This document shows, one piece after another, positions 47,367-56,677 of a stretch of 64,000 nucleotides of DNA; position 1 is the first letter of the stretch; the number at the start of each line of letters is the position of its first letter. The translations under genes were made by a program, and so were the position numbers. Origin of the DNA: Micromonospora coriariae (GTDB lineage: Bacteria > Actinomycetota > Actinomycetes > Mycobacteriales > Micromonosporaceae); NCBI RefSeq assembly GCF_900091455.1, contig NZ_LT607412.1:2294001-2358000 (forward strand). The letters are read 5' to 3'. The notes under the pieces are model-generated. The model had not been told where the DNA came from. It worked only from the letters and a program-made list of their open reading frames with translations, and made no database searches.

Positions 47367-47591
47367 TCAGGCCGGACTGGGCGCGTCCAGACCCGCATCG
47401 ACCCGGATGGTCTCCGGCAGGTGCTCGCGTAGCGCGCCGCCGGCCGCCCGGTCCAGCGCGGCCAACACCTCGGCGACGACCTGCCGGACGTCCGCCGGAT
47501 CGGCGCCCGCCAGCGCGCGCAGCTGCGCGATGAGTTCGGCCGCGTCGTCGTCGGTGGCGGCCACCGGGTCCGCCGGCTCTGCTCGGGTCAT
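47367..47591 (-). CDS. Small acidic hypothetical protein
   Basis: 74-residue protein, mostly predicted helical (DDAAELIAQLRALAG, VRQVVAEVLAALDRAAG), with no Cys, signal peptide or membrane segment. I do not recognise a family. Support for being real: strong GC bias at third positions, an ATG with TACGCT 7 nt upstream in leaderless arrangement, and a location in an otherwise empty gap between menG and the menJ-like gene. Two further in-frame codons with ATG upstream (to 47612) have no ribosome binding site. Confidence 0.55.
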   Translation of the reverse strand: MTRAEPADPVAATDDDAAELIAQLRALAGADPADVRQVVAEVLAALDRAAGGALREHLPETIRVDAGLDAPSPA

Positions 47592-47598
47592 GCGGACG

Positions 47599-47604
47599 AG
47601 CGTA
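47599..47604 (-). promoter_or_regulatory. -10 box (TACGCT) 7 nt before the small gene
   Basis: TANNNT hexamer on the minus strand with 7 nt to the ATG at 47591; leaderless type. Confidence 0.5.
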
Positions 47605-47679
47605 CGGCGCAAAGTGGACTAAAGACCGATATTCACGAAACCTGAATATTGTCGGTGTCGGGCAGCTGCGAGGGCAGGG

Positions 47680-48390
47680 CTACTCCCGGATGCCCCGGTG
47701 CAGGGCCACCACGCCACCGGTCAGGTTGCGCCACGCCACCCGTCCCCAGCCCGCCGCGGCGACCCGCCCGGCCAGCGCGGCCTGGTCCGGCCAGGCCCGG
47801 ATCGACTCGGCGAGGTACACGTACGCCTCGGGGTTGCTGGACACCGTGCGGGCCACCGCCGGCAGCGACCGCATCAGGTACGACAGGTAGACCGTCCGGA
47901 AGGCGGGGTTGACCGGGGTGCTGAACTCACAGACCACCAGCCGCCCACCGGGCCGGGTCACCCGGGCCAACTCGCGCAGGGCCGCGTCGGTGTCGTTCAC
48001 GTTGCGCAGCGCGAAGGAAATGGTCACCGCGTCGAAGCTGGCGTCGGCGAACGGCAGCCGCAGCGCGTCTCCCGCCAGCAACGGCACCTCGGGCCGGGCC
48101 CGCTTGCCGGCGTGCAGCATGCCCAGGGACAGGTCCGCGCCGACCGCGTACGCCCCGGACTGCGCCAGCTCCCGGGTCGAGACGCCGGTGCCCGCGCCGA
48201 CGTCCAGCACCCGCTCGCCCGGTCGCAGCCCCAGCGCCGCCCGGGTGGACCGACGCCAGGACCGGTCCTGGCCGAAGGAGAGCACCGTGTTGGTCAGGTC
48301 GTATCGCTCGGCCACGCCATCGAACATCGCGGCGACCTCGTGCGGCTGCTTGTCCAGGCTGGCGCGCTGGCCCTGAGGGGTACGGCTCAC
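47680..48390 (-). CDS. menG: Demethylmenaquinone methyltransferase (MenG/UbiE)
   Basis: 236-residue SAM-dependent methyltransferase that methylates demethylmenaquinone in the last ring step of menaquinone synthesis. UbiE signatures: [20 protein letters not shown] near residue 24, the SAM loop [34 protein letters not shown] and [14 protein letters not shown], then [14 protein letters not shown] at the C-terminus. The GTG at 48390 has a CAGAGT hexamer six bases upstream and GGAGGG too close to serve as ribosome site, so a leaderless start is likely. A longer in-frame reading (to 48480) adds a Pro-rich stretch and enters the upstream terminator. Confidence 0.93.
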   Translation of the reverse strand: MSRTPQGQRASLDKQPHEVAAMFDGVAERYDLTNTVLSFGQDRSWRRSTRAALGLRPGERVLDVGAGTGVSTRELAQSGAYAVGADLSLGMLHAGKRARPEVPLLAGDALRLPFADASFDAVTISFALRNVNDTDAALRELARVTRPGGRLVVCEFSTPVNPAFRTVYLSYLMRSLPAVARTVSSNPEAYVYLAESIRAWPDQAALAGRVAAAGWGRVAWRNLTGGVVALHRGIRE

Positions 48391-48460
48391 CCCTCCACTC
48401 TGCCAGCCGTCCGCCGCCGGACGGTCGCTGGGTGGCGTGGCAGGGGTCCCGGCACACGAA

Positions 48461-48489
48461 GAGGGCGGGGGGTCGCCCACCCCGCCCTC
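48461..48489 (-). terminator. Terminator of the LPXTG protein gene
   Basis: 10-bp GC stem (48461-48470 with 48480-48489), 9-nt loop, 15 nt beyond the stop. Confidence 0.7.
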
Positions 48490-48503
48490 ACGTCGTGCCC
48501 GCG

Positions 48504-49814
48504 TCAGTCGGTCGACTTCTCGTCGCCCGGAGCGACCAGGACGACCTTGCGTCGGCGGGAGAGCACCAGCAGCGCCCCGCCCGCGAGCAGGATCATCCCG
48601 CCGATGCCGCCGATCAGGCCGACCTGCACACCGGTTACCGGCAGCCCACCGTCGCCGTCGCCGTCGCCGCCGCCGCCGCCACCCGCGCCCGGAGACGTGG
48701 TCGCACCCGGCGTCGTCGTACCGCCCGGGGTCGTCGTGCCGCCCGGGGTCGGCGTCGCCGTCACCGTTGGCGTGGGGGTCGGGGTGAGCGTCGGCGTCGG
48801 GGTCGGGGTGGGGCTCGGGGTGGGCTGCGCGGTCAGGTCGACGAACACGTCGAACTGCGCGAGGTTGTCCCCGTGGTCGGTCTCGGTGAACGCCCGGCGC
48901 TGCACGCTGGTCGCCGCCTGCGGCTGCTCCTCAGGGCTGCCCGCAACGGCGTCCAGGCCGGCGGCGAAGAGGAACCCGGGCCGGAGCACCGGCTCGGTCA
49001 CGTCCGCGCCGACCTTCACCCGGACGTCGGCGGTGTAGAACTGACCCGGCTTCAGCACCACGCCGGAGTCCTCGCAGTACGCGTTCGCCAGACCGTTCAG
49101 CGGCTGCTCCACGCAACCCTCCGGCAGCTCGGCGAAGGTGACGCCCGCCGGCAGCGTGAAGCCGTACGCCAGGCCCGTGGCCTTGCGGCTGCCGTCGTTG
49201 TAGACCGCCCAGTCCAGCGGGGCGGTTTCGCCGAGCCGGACCGGCTCGCGGCCGGCCTCGCCCGTCTCGTCACCGTCCACCACGACGTCGGCATGGACGT
49301 CCTGCACCCAGGTGGTCAGGTCGTAGCCGGGCTTGGCGACGGTGATCTGGTGCTCGACGGTGTTGTCGTCGGTGACGGGATCGGCGGTGGCCGAGCTGAC
49401 GGTGACCACCAGCGTGCCGGCCGCGCCGCGACCACCCGTCGAGAACAGCGGGATGCCGAAGTCCTCGGTGGTGCCGGCGGCCAGGTCGCCGAGGAGGCAG
49501 CTGAAGGTGGTGCCGGCGACCTCGCAGCCGTCCCAGGCGAGCACACCGACCTTGCGGTCCTTCAGGCCCTTGGTCTCAACCGTGACCCGGACGTCCTTGG
49601 CGTCGACCGTGCTCCTGGTGTTGTCCACCTGGAACTTGAACGGCTTGGCCTTGGCTTCCTTGACGCCCTTGGCCAACTCGTAGCTGAGCGGCTTGAGGGC
49701 CAGGTCGGCCTGGTCGGCGGCCTGGGCCGGGGCGGCCACGGTGGCCAGGCCACCGGCCGCGAGCAGGGCCACGACGCCGGCGCGGGCCAGGGCCGAGCGG
49801 TGGAACGGTGTCAT
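48504..49814 (-). CDS. Sortase-type (LPXTG) cell-surface protein
   Basis: 436-residue secreted protein. Signal peptide ([26 protein letters not shown]), then about 290 residues of beta-rich, repeat-like domain ([30 protein letters not shown]), with Cys pairs that may form disulfides. A Pro/Thr stalk ([15 protein letters not shown], then two GGTTTP copies and a Gly/Asp run) leads to LPVTG at 391-395, a hydrophobic helix and RRRK, the sortase sorting signal. A 13-residue tail beyond RRRK is longer than usual. It would be displayed on the cell wall; no sortase gene is in the window. Function unknown. Confidence 0.85.
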   Translation of the reverse strand: MTPFHRSALARAGVVALLAAGGLATVAAPAQAADQADLALKPLSYELAKGVKEAKAKPFKFQVDNTRSTVDAKDVRVTVETKGLKDRKVGVLAWDGCEVAGTTFSCLLGDLAAGTTEDFGIPLFSTGGRGAAGTLVVTVSSATADPVTDDNTVEHQITVAKPGYDLTTWVQDVHADVVVDGDETGEAGREPVRLGETAPLDWAVYNDGSRKATGLAYGFTLPAGVTFAELPEGCVEQPLNGLANAYCEDSGVVLKPGQFYTADVRVKVGADVTEPVLRPGFLFAAGLDAVAGSPEEQPQAATSVQRRAFTETDHGDNLAQFDVFVDLTAQPTPSPTPTPTPTLTPTPTPTVTATPTPGGTTTPGGTTTPGATTSPGAGGGGGGDGDGDGGLPVTGVQVGLIGGIGGMILLAGGALLVLSRRRKVVLVAPGDEKSTD

Positions 49815-50303
49815 CGGTCCCCCGGGGGTAGGGAAGAAAGAATGGTTGCAGACCGAGCGGACGCTATCGAAGGTCGATCTTTCGCGCCAGCAGGCGGGGC
49901 CGCTTTCATCCGTCCGGCCGAAAGCGAGCAGACGGTACGGGCGGAATGGTCACCCATCCCGCCCGTACCGCCGTGCGTTATGTGAACGGCCCGCACGGGC
50001 CGATGGAGGACCGTCTCGCGCCGTCGCGCGACCCGCACCATCAGACCATCCGCCACCAGCACTGTCGTACCGATTCCACCGATCCGCACCCATCGACGCT
50101 GGCGAGCGGTCGCCGGTGTGGATCGTGCACCGATCATGCACCGTGGCGAAGGATATGAGGCGGCACGCTAGCCGCGCACGATGAACTCCACCACCCCGGG
50201 CCGGCAGCTTGGCCGCCGCAGCGGCCGGGACCACCCGGACCGCCGAGGCGGCCGGGCGGGAGCACGAGCCACGATCAGCCGAACGGCCGGGCTTCGACCA
50301 GGA
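49815..50303. other. 489-base intergenic region without a convincing gene
   Basis: It holds the promoter region of the LPXTG gene, a strong isolated hairpin (listed separately), and a GTGCA-N7-TGCAC inverted repeat at 50125-50141. Short reading frames exist on both strands but lack ribosome sites and show no family features. Confidence 0.6.
49933..49970. terminator. Isolated strong hairpin upstream of the LPXTG gene
   Basis: Perfect 12-bp stem (49933-49944 with 49959-49970); the loop itself can pair ATGG with CCAT. It is 334 nt beyond the mqnC stop and 119 nt before the LPXTG start, so it could insulate that gene or terminate an unseen small RNA. Confidence 0.55.
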
Positions 50304-51494
50304 TCAGTTGACCTCGACCAGCGGCAGGGACCGGCCGGCACCGCCGCCGGGCAGCGCGATCGAGGAGAAGTGCGAGACCACCCGGTCGTCGGTCGGGTCG
50401 TCGGCCGGCGTGAGGTGCACGGCGAGCCGGTTGTAGAGGGTGTCCCGCTGCGCCGGGATCCGGTCCGCCGAGCGGATCATGCCGATCAGCTCGTGCAGGT
50501 TGGAGCGGTGCCGCGCGCCGGCCGAGGAGATGACGTTCTCCTCCAGCATGATCGAGCCGAGGTCGTCGACGCCCATGTGCAGCGCGAGCTGCCCGACGTC
50601 CTTGCCGGTGGTCAGCCAGGACGCCTGCAGGTGCGGCACGGTCTCGAAGAAGAGCCGGGCCACCGCGATCAGCCGCAGGTACTCCAGGGTGGTCGCCTGG
50701 GTGCGGCCCTTGAGGTGGTTGTTCTCCGGCTGGTACGTCCACGGAATGAAGGACCGGAAACCGCGGGTGCGGTCCTGCACGTCGCGGATCATGCGCAGGT
50801 GCTCGATCCGCTCCGCGTGCGTCTCACCGGTGCCCATCATCATGGTCGCGGTCGACTCGATGCCCTGCCGGTGGGCCAGCTCCATGACCTCCAGCCAGCG
50901 CTCGCCCGACTCCTTGAGCGGCGCGATGGCCCTGCGCGGCCGCTCGGGCAGCATCTCCGCGCCGGCACCGGCGATCGAGTCGAGGCCGGCGGCCTTGATC
51001 CGGGCGATGGCCTCGTCCAGGCTCACCCCGGAGACCTTGGCCATGTGCAGGATCTCGCTCGGCCCGATGGAGTGGATGACCAGCTGCGGGTACGCCTGCT
51101 TGACCGAGGCGAACAGCTCCTCGTAGTACTCGACGCCGTAGTCCGGGTGGTGCCCGCCCTGGAGCATCACCTGGGTCGCGCCCAGCTCGACCGCCTCGCC
51201 GCAGCGGCGCAGGATCTCCTCGGTCGGGTGCGTCCAACCCTCAGCGTGCTTCGGCGCCCGGTAGAACGCGCAGAACTTGCACGCCGTCACGCAGACGTTG
51301 GTGTAGTTGATGTTGCGATCGATCAGGTAGGTGACGACGTTGTCCGGGTAGCGCCGCCGGCGCACCGCGTCCGCCGCCTCGCCCAGCGGGTGGAAGGGCG
51401 CCTCGGTGTAGAGCAGCAGTGCCTCCTCGGGCGTGATCCGCCCGCCGTCCGCGCCACGCTGCAGGATGTCGTCGATCTCCCGGCTCACCGTCAC
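50304..51494 (-). CDS. mqnC: Cyclic dehypoxanthinyl futalosine synthase (radical SAM)
   Basis: 396-residue radical-SAM enzyme of the futalosine route to menaquinone; it cyclises dehypoxanthine futalosine. The 4Fe-4S/SAM motif is CVTACKFCAF near residue 68. Family segments: YLIDRNINYTNVC, LQGGHHPDYGVEYYEELF, SGVSLDEAIARIKAAGLDSI (preceded by HSIGPSEI) and FIPWTYQPENNHL. GTG start (51494), with another GTG two codons later. Presence of MqnC and MqnA implies that the organism makes menaquinone through futalosine and not by the o-succinylbenzoate route. MqnB, MqnD and MqnE are outside the window. Confidence 0.96.
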   Translation of the reverse strand: MTVSREIDDILQRGADGGRITPEEALLLYTEAPFHPLGEAADAVRRRRYPDNVVTYLIDRNINYTNVCVTACKFCAFYRAPKHAEGWTHPTEEILRRCGEAVELGATQVMLQGGHHPDYGVEYYEELFASVKQAYPQLVIHSIGPSEILHMAKVSGVSLDEAIARIKAAGLDSIAGAGAEMLPERPRRAIAPLKESGERWLEVMELAHRQGIESTATMMMGTGETHAERIEHLRMIRDVQDRTRGFRSFIPWTYQPENNHLKGRTQATTLEYLRLIAVARLFFETVPHLQASWLTTGKDVGQLALHMGVDDLGSIMLEENVISSAGARHRSNLHELIGMIRSADRIPAQRDTLYNRLAVHLTPADDPTDDRVVSHFSSIALPGGGAGRSLPLVEVN

Positions 51495-51668
51495 ACCCCG
51501 AGCCTACGTCGCCCGTTCACGGGCCCACACGCCACTCCGGCTCCGGTGACGAGCGCCCCAGCCTCGGGCTCGGTCCATCCCCGGACTCGCCACCGGCAGC
51601 CCCACACGGCACGCACCCGGGCCAGCACCCTACTGCTGTGCTGGTTCAGCTCCCGAGCAGCGGCGCGC

Positions 51669-52778
51669 TCATGCGTCGTAGTCGACCGTGAGCTTGTCGG
51701 TGGTCGGGCTGGACTGGCAGGTCAGGACGTAGCCGGCGGCGAGCTCGTCGGGCTCCAGGGCGTAGTTGCGGGCCATCGTGACCGCGCCGTCGACGACCTT
51801 CGCCTTGCAGGTCGAACAGACACCACCCTTGCAGGCGTACGGCAACTCACCGCGCACCTTCAGCGCGGCGTCCAGCACCCGCTCCTCGCGGCCCATGGTG
51901 AAACTCGACGACCGGCCGTCCAGCACGATGGTGACCTCGGACCCGGCGCCCGCCTGGTCCGTGGGACGGCGCACCGGCTCCGGTGGCTCGTCGACGTGGA
52001 ACAGCTCCGTGTGCACCGCCGACTCGGGCAGCCCCCGCGCGGACAGCACGGCCCGGACGTCGACCACCATGCCGTACGGGCCGCAGAGGAACCACTCCTC
52101 GATCGCGTCGCCCGGCACGATCGTGCCCAGCAACCGCCCCAGCCGCTCGGCGTCGATCCGCCCGGAGAGCAGCGGCGACTCGCCCTGCTCCCGGGAGAGC
52201 ACGTGCACCAGGTGCAGGCGGGTGGGATACCGGTCCTTCAGGTCCGCCAACTCCTCGGCGAACATCACAGTGTTCGCCGTGCGGTTGCCGTACACCAGGG
52301 TGAAGGTGCTGGCCGGCTCGACGGCCAGGGCGGTCGCGACCAGCGCGAGCACCGGGGTGATGCCGGAACCGGCGACGACCGCGCCGTAGTGCCGCACCCG
52401 GTCCGGGGCGAAGGCCGTGGTGAAGGTGCCCAGCGGCGGCAGCACCTCGACGGTGTCGCCACCGCGCAGCGCGCCGCAGGCGAACGCCGAGAAGGCGCCG
52501 CCGGGGACCTCCCGCACCCCGATCCGCAGCCGGCCGTGCCGGGCCAGGTCGTCCGGTCTGGAGCAGATGGAGTACGAGCGGCGCACGTCCGTGCCGTCCT
52601 CGGTCACCCGTCGCACGGTGAGGTGCTGACCGGCGCGGAACGCGAAGGTGTCCCGCAGCTCCTCCGGTACGGCGAAGGTGACCGCCACTGCGTCGTCGGT
52701 GAGCCGGTCGACGGCGGCGACCGGCAGCGGGTGGAAGACCGGCCGGCGGCGGACCGGCCGGGTGATGGTGACTGTCAC
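51669..52778 (-). CDS. paaE: Phenylacetyl-CoA epoxidase reductase subunit
   Basis: 369-residue ferredoxin-NADP reductase-type electron donor to the PaaABC oxygenase. FAD domain with RRSYSICS near residue 66; NAD(P)H-binding VVAGSGITPVLAL; FLCGPYGMV; and a C-terminal plant-type 2Fe-2S domain with CKGGVCSTC and the last Cys in LTCQSSP. GTG start overlapping the paaD stop by 3 nt. Last gene of the paaABCDE operon; only a weak hairpin lies after it. Confidence 0.95.
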   Translation of the reverse strand: MTVTITRPVRRRPVFHPLPVAAVDRLTDDAVAVTFAVPEELRDTFAFRAGQHLTVRRVTEDGTDVRRSYSICSRPDDLARHGRLRIGVREVPGGAFSAFACGALRGGDTVEVLPPLGTFTTAFAPDRVRHYGAVVAGSGITPVLALVATALAVEPASTFTLVYGNRTANTVMFAEELADLKDRYPTRLHLVHVLSREQGESPLLSGRIDAERLGRLLGTIVPGDAIEEWFLCGPYGMVVDVRAVLSARGLPESAVHTELFHVDEPPEPVRRPTDQAGAGSEVTIVLDGRSSSFTMGREERVLDAALKVRGELPYACKGGVCSTCKAKVVDGAVTMARNYALEPDELAAGYVLTCQSSPTTDKLTVDYDA

Positions 52779-53248
52779 AGCGCCTTCAGGTGGTCGAAGG
52801 GTTCGGAGCAGGAACGGCAGCGCCACAGCGCCTTGCACGCGGTGGAGCCGAACCGGCTGACCTGCTCGGTCTCCGGCGAGCCGCAGTGCGGGCAGCGGAC
52901 CGCGAGGGTCAGCGGCACCACGCCGGCCGCGGGCACCGGGGCCGGCGGGGCGATCCCGGCGGCGGCGAGTTTCGTCCGCCCGCTGTCGGAGATCCAGTCG
53001 GTGCTCCACGATGGGCTGTAGACCGTGCGGACCTCGGCGTCCGGGTGACCGGCGACCGCCAGCGCACGCCGGATGTCGGCCCGGATCACGTCCATCGCCG
53101 GGCAGCCGGTGTACGTCGGGGTGATGGTGACGGTGACCCGGCCAGTGGCCGGATCCTCCTCGACCGCCCGCAGGATGCCCAGCTCGTCGATGGTGATGAC
53201 CCGGATCTCCGGGTCCACGACGCTGGCCGCGGCGGCCCGCGCGCTCAC
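52775..53248 (-). CDS. paaD: Phenylacetyl-CoA epoxidase assembly subunit
   Basis: 157-residue protein with an N-terminal DUF59/MIP18-like domain (VVDPEIRVITIDELGILR, YTGCPAMDVI) and a C-terminal four-Cys cluster-like region (CPHCGS and CRSCSEP). PaaD is needed for maturation of the epoxidase, probably in iron-sulfur delivery. GTG start overlaps the paaC stop; much longer in-frame readings run through paaC and are rejected. Confidence 0.95.
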   Translation of the reverse strand: MSARAAAASVVDPEIRVITIDELGILRAVEEDPATGRVTVTITPTYTGCPAMDVIRADIRRALAVAGHPDAEVRTVYSPSWSTDWISDSGRTKLAAAGIAPPAPVPAAGVVPLTLAVRCPHCGSPETEQVSRFGSTACKALWRCRSCSEPFDHLKAL

Positions 53249-53970
53249 CAGTTCGCTCCGGGATGCGCGCGGTGCAGCACCTGCATCTCGGCGAGCAGGT
53301 ACGACAGGTGCTCGGTGTGCACGCCGGTCCGCCCGCCGGCGGGCGCCCAGCCGCCCTCGGGCCGGGTGAGCGTCGCCTCGACCAGCACCGGGTTGACGGT
53401 GTCGTCGAACGCCGACCGCAGGGTGGCCGGGTCGACCGGCGCCGCCGGGTCGGCGGCGAACAGCTCGTGGGTGTACGGCCAGACCTGGTCGACGGCCGCC
53501 TGCATCCGGCGGTGCGACTCCTCGGTGCCGTCGCCGAGCCGCTTCACCCACAAGGCGCCATGGTCCAGGTGGTACGCCGACTCCTTGCGTGCCTTGGCGC
53601 CGATCGCGGCCAGCCGCTCGTCCCGGCACCCGGCCAGCGCGGTGTACAGCGGCAGTTGGTACGCCGCCAGGAAGAACAGCTTCGCCATGGTCACCGCGAA
53701 GTCGCCGTTCGGCAGCTCGACCAGGAGCGCGTTGCGGAACTGGCGGTCGTCGCGCAGGTAGGCCAGCGCGTCCTCGTCCCGGCCGGCGCCCTCCAGCTCG
53801 CCCGCGTACGACAGCAGCAGGCGGGCTGCGCCGAGCTGGTCGAGGGCGATGTTGGCCAGCGCGATGTCCTCTTCCATCTCCGGCGCGCGAGTGGTCCACT
53901 CGGCCAGCCGTTGCGCGGCGATCAGCGCGTCGTCGCCGAGGGCGAGCGTGAAGTCGACAGGCCCGTTCAC
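53245..53970 (-). CDS. paaC: Phenylacetyl-CoA epoxidase structural subunit
   Basis: 241-residue ferritin-like, catalytically inactive partner of PaaA. Helical signatures: DDALIAAQRLAEWTTRAPEM, IALANIALDQLGAARLLL and KARKESAYHLDHGALWVKRL. It forms the heterodimer with PaaA that binds phenylacetyl-CoA. GTG start overlapping the paaB stop. Confidence 0.95.
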   Translation of the reverse strand: MNGPVDFTLALGDDALIAAQRLAEWTTRAPEMEEDIALANIALDQLGAARLLLSYAGELEGAGRDEDALAYLRDDRQFRNALLVELPNGDFAVTMAKLFFLAAYQLPLYTALAGCRDERLAAIGAKARKESAYHLDHGALWVKRLGDGTEESHRRMQAAVDQVWPYTHELFAADPAAPVDPATLRSAFDDTVNPVLVEATLTRPEGGWAPAGGRTGVHTEHLSYLLAEMQVLHRAHPGANW

Positions 53971-54254
53971 AGGTGGGCCACCCCGTCCGGCACCTCGTAG
54001 AAGGTGGGGTGGCGGTAGACCTTGTCGGCGGCCGGGTCGAAGAACGCGTCCTTCTCGTCCGGGCTGGACGCGGTGATGGCACTGGCCGGCACCACCCAGA
54101 TCGACACGCCCTCCTGCCGCCGGGTGTAGAGGTCCCGGGCGTTGCGCAGGGCCAGCTCGGCGTCGGGGGCGTGCAGGCTGCCGACGTGGGTGTGCGACAG
54201 CCCGCGCCGGGCCCGCACGAAGACCTCCCACAACGGGGTGTTCTCGGTATTCAC
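53967..54254 (-). CDS. paaB: Phenylacetyl-CoA epoxidase subunit B
   Basis: 95-residue small subunit that bridges PaaAC dimers. Signature: [20 protein letters not shown] and [22 protein letters not shown] start overlapping the paaA stop, with GAGGGAGAAGG upstream. Length is typical. Confidence 0.95.
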   Translation of the reverse strand: MNTENTPLWEVFVRARRGLSHTHVGSLHAPDAELALRNARDLYTRRQEGVSIWVVPASAITASSPDEKDAFFDPAADKVYRHPTFYEVPDGVAHL

Positions 54255-55318
54255 GCCGCCACCTTCTCCCTCTGTCCAGCCCGCTTGGCGGCGTACGCCG
54301 CGGCGGCCTCGCGCACCCAGGTGCCCTCGGCGTGCGCGGCCCGCCGGCGCGCCATCCGCTCCCGGTTGCACGGCCCGTCGCCGGAGATCACCCGCATCAA
54401 CTCGTCATAGTCCGGCTGCGTGTAGTCGTACGCCTGCCGCTCCTCGTTCCAGCGCAGGTCCGCATCGGGGATGCGCAGCCCGAGAACCTCCGCCTGCTGG
54501 ACGCACATGTCCACGAAGCGCTGGCGCAGATCGTCGTTGGAGAAGCGCTTGATCTTCCAGGCCATCGACTGCGCGGAGTGCGTGGAGTTGCCGTCCGGCG
54601 GACCGAACATGGCCAGCGACGGGTACCACCAGCGGTCCACCGCGTCCTGGGCCATCGCCTGCTGCGCCGGGGTGCCGTGGGCCAGGGTGTGCAGGATCTC
54701 GTAGCCCTGGCGCTGGTGGAACGACTCCTCCTTGCAGACCCGGATCATCGCCCGCGCGTACGGGCCGTAGGAGCAGCGGCACAGGGGCACCTGGTTGACG
54801 ATTGCCGCGCCGTCCACGAGCCACCCGATCGCGCCCATGTCAGCCCAGGTCAGCGTGGGGTAGTTGAAGATCGAGCTGTACTTCTGCCGCCCGTCGAGCA
54901 GCAGCCGGACCAGCTCGTCCCGGCTGATGCCGAGGGTCTCGGCGGCGGCGTACAGGTAGAGGCCGTGGCCCGCCTCGTCCTGCACCTTGGCCAGCAGGAT
55001 GGCCTTGCGCTTGAGCGAGGGCGCCCGGCTGATCCAGTTCCCCTCCGGCTGCATGCCGATGATCTCGGAGTGGGCGTGCTGGGCGATCTGCCGGATCAAC
55101 GTCTTGCGGTACGCGTCCGGCATCCAGTCCCGCGGCTCGATCTTCTGCTCCGCGTCGACCACCGCGGTGAAGTACGCCGCCAGGTCCTCGTCCGGCGCGG
55201 GCCCGTCGCGCCGCTGCCGCGCGGCGGCCGCGCGTAGCTCCGCCTCGGCTGCCTCGACCTCGCCGAGCAGGCCGCCGCCGGTTGCGTCGTCCGGGGCGGA
55301 GAAGTCATTGCCATACAT
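54251..55318 (-). CDS. paaA: Phenylacetyl-CoA epoxidase catalytic di-iron subunit
   Basis: 355-residue oxygenase subunit that forms ring-1,2-epoxyphenylacetyl-CoA, committing phenylacetate to aerobic degradation. Di-iron ligands come from [13 protein letters not shown] (ExxH) and [13 protein letters not shown] (ExxH), with other Glu upstream. The ATG at 55318 begins [10 protein letters not shown]; an upstream in-frame extension has no ribosome site and crosses the operator-like repeat. First gene of paaABCDE, whose joints all overlap. Ligase PaaK and the downstream ring-opening enzymes are not in this window. Confidence 0.95.
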   Translation of the reverse strand: MYGNDFSAPDDATGGGLLGEVEAAEAELRAAAARQRRDGPAPDEDLAAYFTAVVDAEQKIEPRDWMPDAYRKTLIRQIAQHAHSEIIGMQPEGNWISRAPSLKRKAILLAKVQDEAGHGLYLYAAAETLGISRDELVRLLLDGRQKYSSIFNYPTLTWADMGAIGWLVDGAAIVNQVPLCRCSYGPYARAMIRVCKEESFHQRQGYEILHTLAHGTPAQQAMAQDAVDRWWYPSLAMFGPPDGNSTHSAQSMAWKIKRFSNDDLRQRFVDMCVQQAEVLGLRIPDADLRWNEERQAYDYTQPDYDELMRVISGDGPCNRERMARRRAAHAEGTWVREAAAAYAAKRAGQREKVAA

Positions 55319-55327
55319 GAGGACAAG

Positions 55328-55366
55328 TGTTACAGCTTGCGCCGCGATGCACCAGGGGGTGTAACA
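55328..55366. promoter_or_regulatory. Inverted repeat TGTTACA-N25-TGTAACA at the paa promoter
   Basis: Two 7-bp half-sites (55328-55334, 55360-55366) flank the likely promoter; the proximal one overlaps a possible -10 (AACACT, 7 nt before the ATG). Candidate site for a TetR-type PaaR repressor, whose gene is not in the window. Confidence 0.5.
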
Positions 55367-55690
55367 GGAAACCCGAGTCACGTTCGGTCACCCATGGGCG
55401 CTTCCTTCTCACCCAGGGCGACCGGGTCGGCTATGACCTGGCTCACTCGGCAAAGGTGAATCCGCCTAGAAGCCTCATACCGGCGCGACATCCCCCCTTT
55501 ATCGCGCTTTGCCAGGTGTCGAGCTCTGGCGGTCGACCGGTCCGGACGTAGACTTCTGCCGGTCACACGATCGGCTGCCCAGAATCGCCATCTCCACAGA
55601 GGCCACCTCCCCCGGCCTCGGCGATCGCACCGGTCGACCCGGACAACAAGCCGGTCCCCCCGGCCCTGACATCTGGAGCTCACCCAACTC
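55367..55690. other. Intergenic region before the serine hydrolase pair
   Basis: No convincing gene on either strand; short frames lack ribosome sites and family features. It must contain the promoter for the hydrolase pair on the plus strand. Confidence 0.5.
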
Positions 55691-56677
55691 ATGCGATCCC
55701 GCGTGATCATGGTGTTCGCCGTCGTGGCGGTCCTGCTCGGTGGCGTCCTACTGGTCCCCGCCGCCTACGCCCGGCTCGCCGGCGACGACAGCGGCGGTGG
55801 TGGAGGCGGCGCCGGTAGCGTCGCCGCGCCCGCACCGACCCCGCCGCCACCGCCCACACTCGCCGCCGGCCCGGTGTCGGTGACCTTCAAGGGCGAGTTC
55901 TTCTCGTGGGCCCTGATGGACCGGCGGACCGGCAAGATCTCCGGGTCGTCGAACATGGCCTCGACCAGCTCCACCGAGTCGATGATCAAAGCCTGGATCG
56001 TCTCCGACTACCTGCGGCAGCTCAAGGACAAGGAGCCGACCGCGGCGCTGAAGGAAGCGGCCCGGCTCGCGATCATCGACAGCAACGACACCGCGGCCAA
56101 CAAGGTCCATGCCGCCGCGGGCGGCTCGTACAAGCCGTCAAAGAGCAGCAAACCCGACGCGGTGATCCAACGCGCGATCACAATCTGCGGGCTGACCGAC
56201 ACCAAGCGCGGCAACGTCGAGCCCTACACCGGCTACTGGAGCTTCACCCGAATGTCCCCCCGCGACGCGGTCCGGCTCGGTGACTGCATCGCCGACGGCA
56301 AGGCCGCCGGCCCGAAGTGGACCAAATGGGTGCTGGATCAGATGAGCAAGGTCCAGGGCACCACCGCCAAAAAGGACCAGAAGCGTGAGTCCGGCGGTGG
56401 CCGCTGGGGCATCATCAACGGCCTGCCAAAGTCGATCACCGCCCAGGGCCCGGTCAGCATCAAGAACGGCTGGACGCCGATCAACTACGACGGCAACTGG
56501 CACGTCAACTGCCTCGCCGTCAACGGCAAGTGGAGCCTCGCGGTGATGCTGCGCTACCCGATCAAGAGCGGGCTGGACTACGGCGCCCAGGTCTGCGCGA
56601 GCGTGGCCACCCAGCTCGTCACCCCGCAGCCCGGCGCCGCGTTGAAGGTGCCGCAGCAGCCGGTCGGGAAGCTCTGA
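55691..56677 (+). CDS. Secreted or membrane-anchored serine hydrolase, beta-lactamase-like, copy 1
   Basis: 328-residue protein. An uncleaved or cleaved signal segment (VIMVFAVVAVLLGGVLLVPAA) is followed by a Gly/Pro/Ala-rich linker to residue ~60. The penicillin-binding fold then shows the SxxK nucleophile as S97-MIK100, a DSNDTAAN segment in place of the SDN motif, and KNGW for the KTG motif. No class-A Glu166-type ExxLN motif is evident, so true beta-lactamase activity is doubtful; a cell-wall or regulatory role is plausible. The next gene, a paralogue, is coupled through TGATG. Confidence 0.85.
   Translation: MRSRVIMVFAVVAVLLGGVLLVPAAYARLAGDDSGGGGGGAGSVAAPAPTPPPPPTLAAGPVSVTFKGEFFSWALMDRRTGKISGSSNMASTSSTESMIKAWIVSDYLRQLKDKEPTAALKEAARLAIIDSNDTAANKVHAAAGGSYKPSKSSKPDAVIQRAITICGLTDTKRGNVEPYTGYWSFTRMSPRDAVRLGDCIADGKAAGPKWTKWVLDQMSKVQGTTAKKDQKRESGGGRWGIINGLPKSITAQGPVSIKNGWTPINYDGNWHVNCLAVNGKWSLAVMLRYPIKSGLDYGAQVCASVATQLVTPQPGAALKVPQQPVGKL

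Noticed and set aside
51622..51644. CCAGCA...TGCTGG repeat after paaE
   Set aside because: 6-bp stem with an 11-nt loop is too weak to call a terminator.
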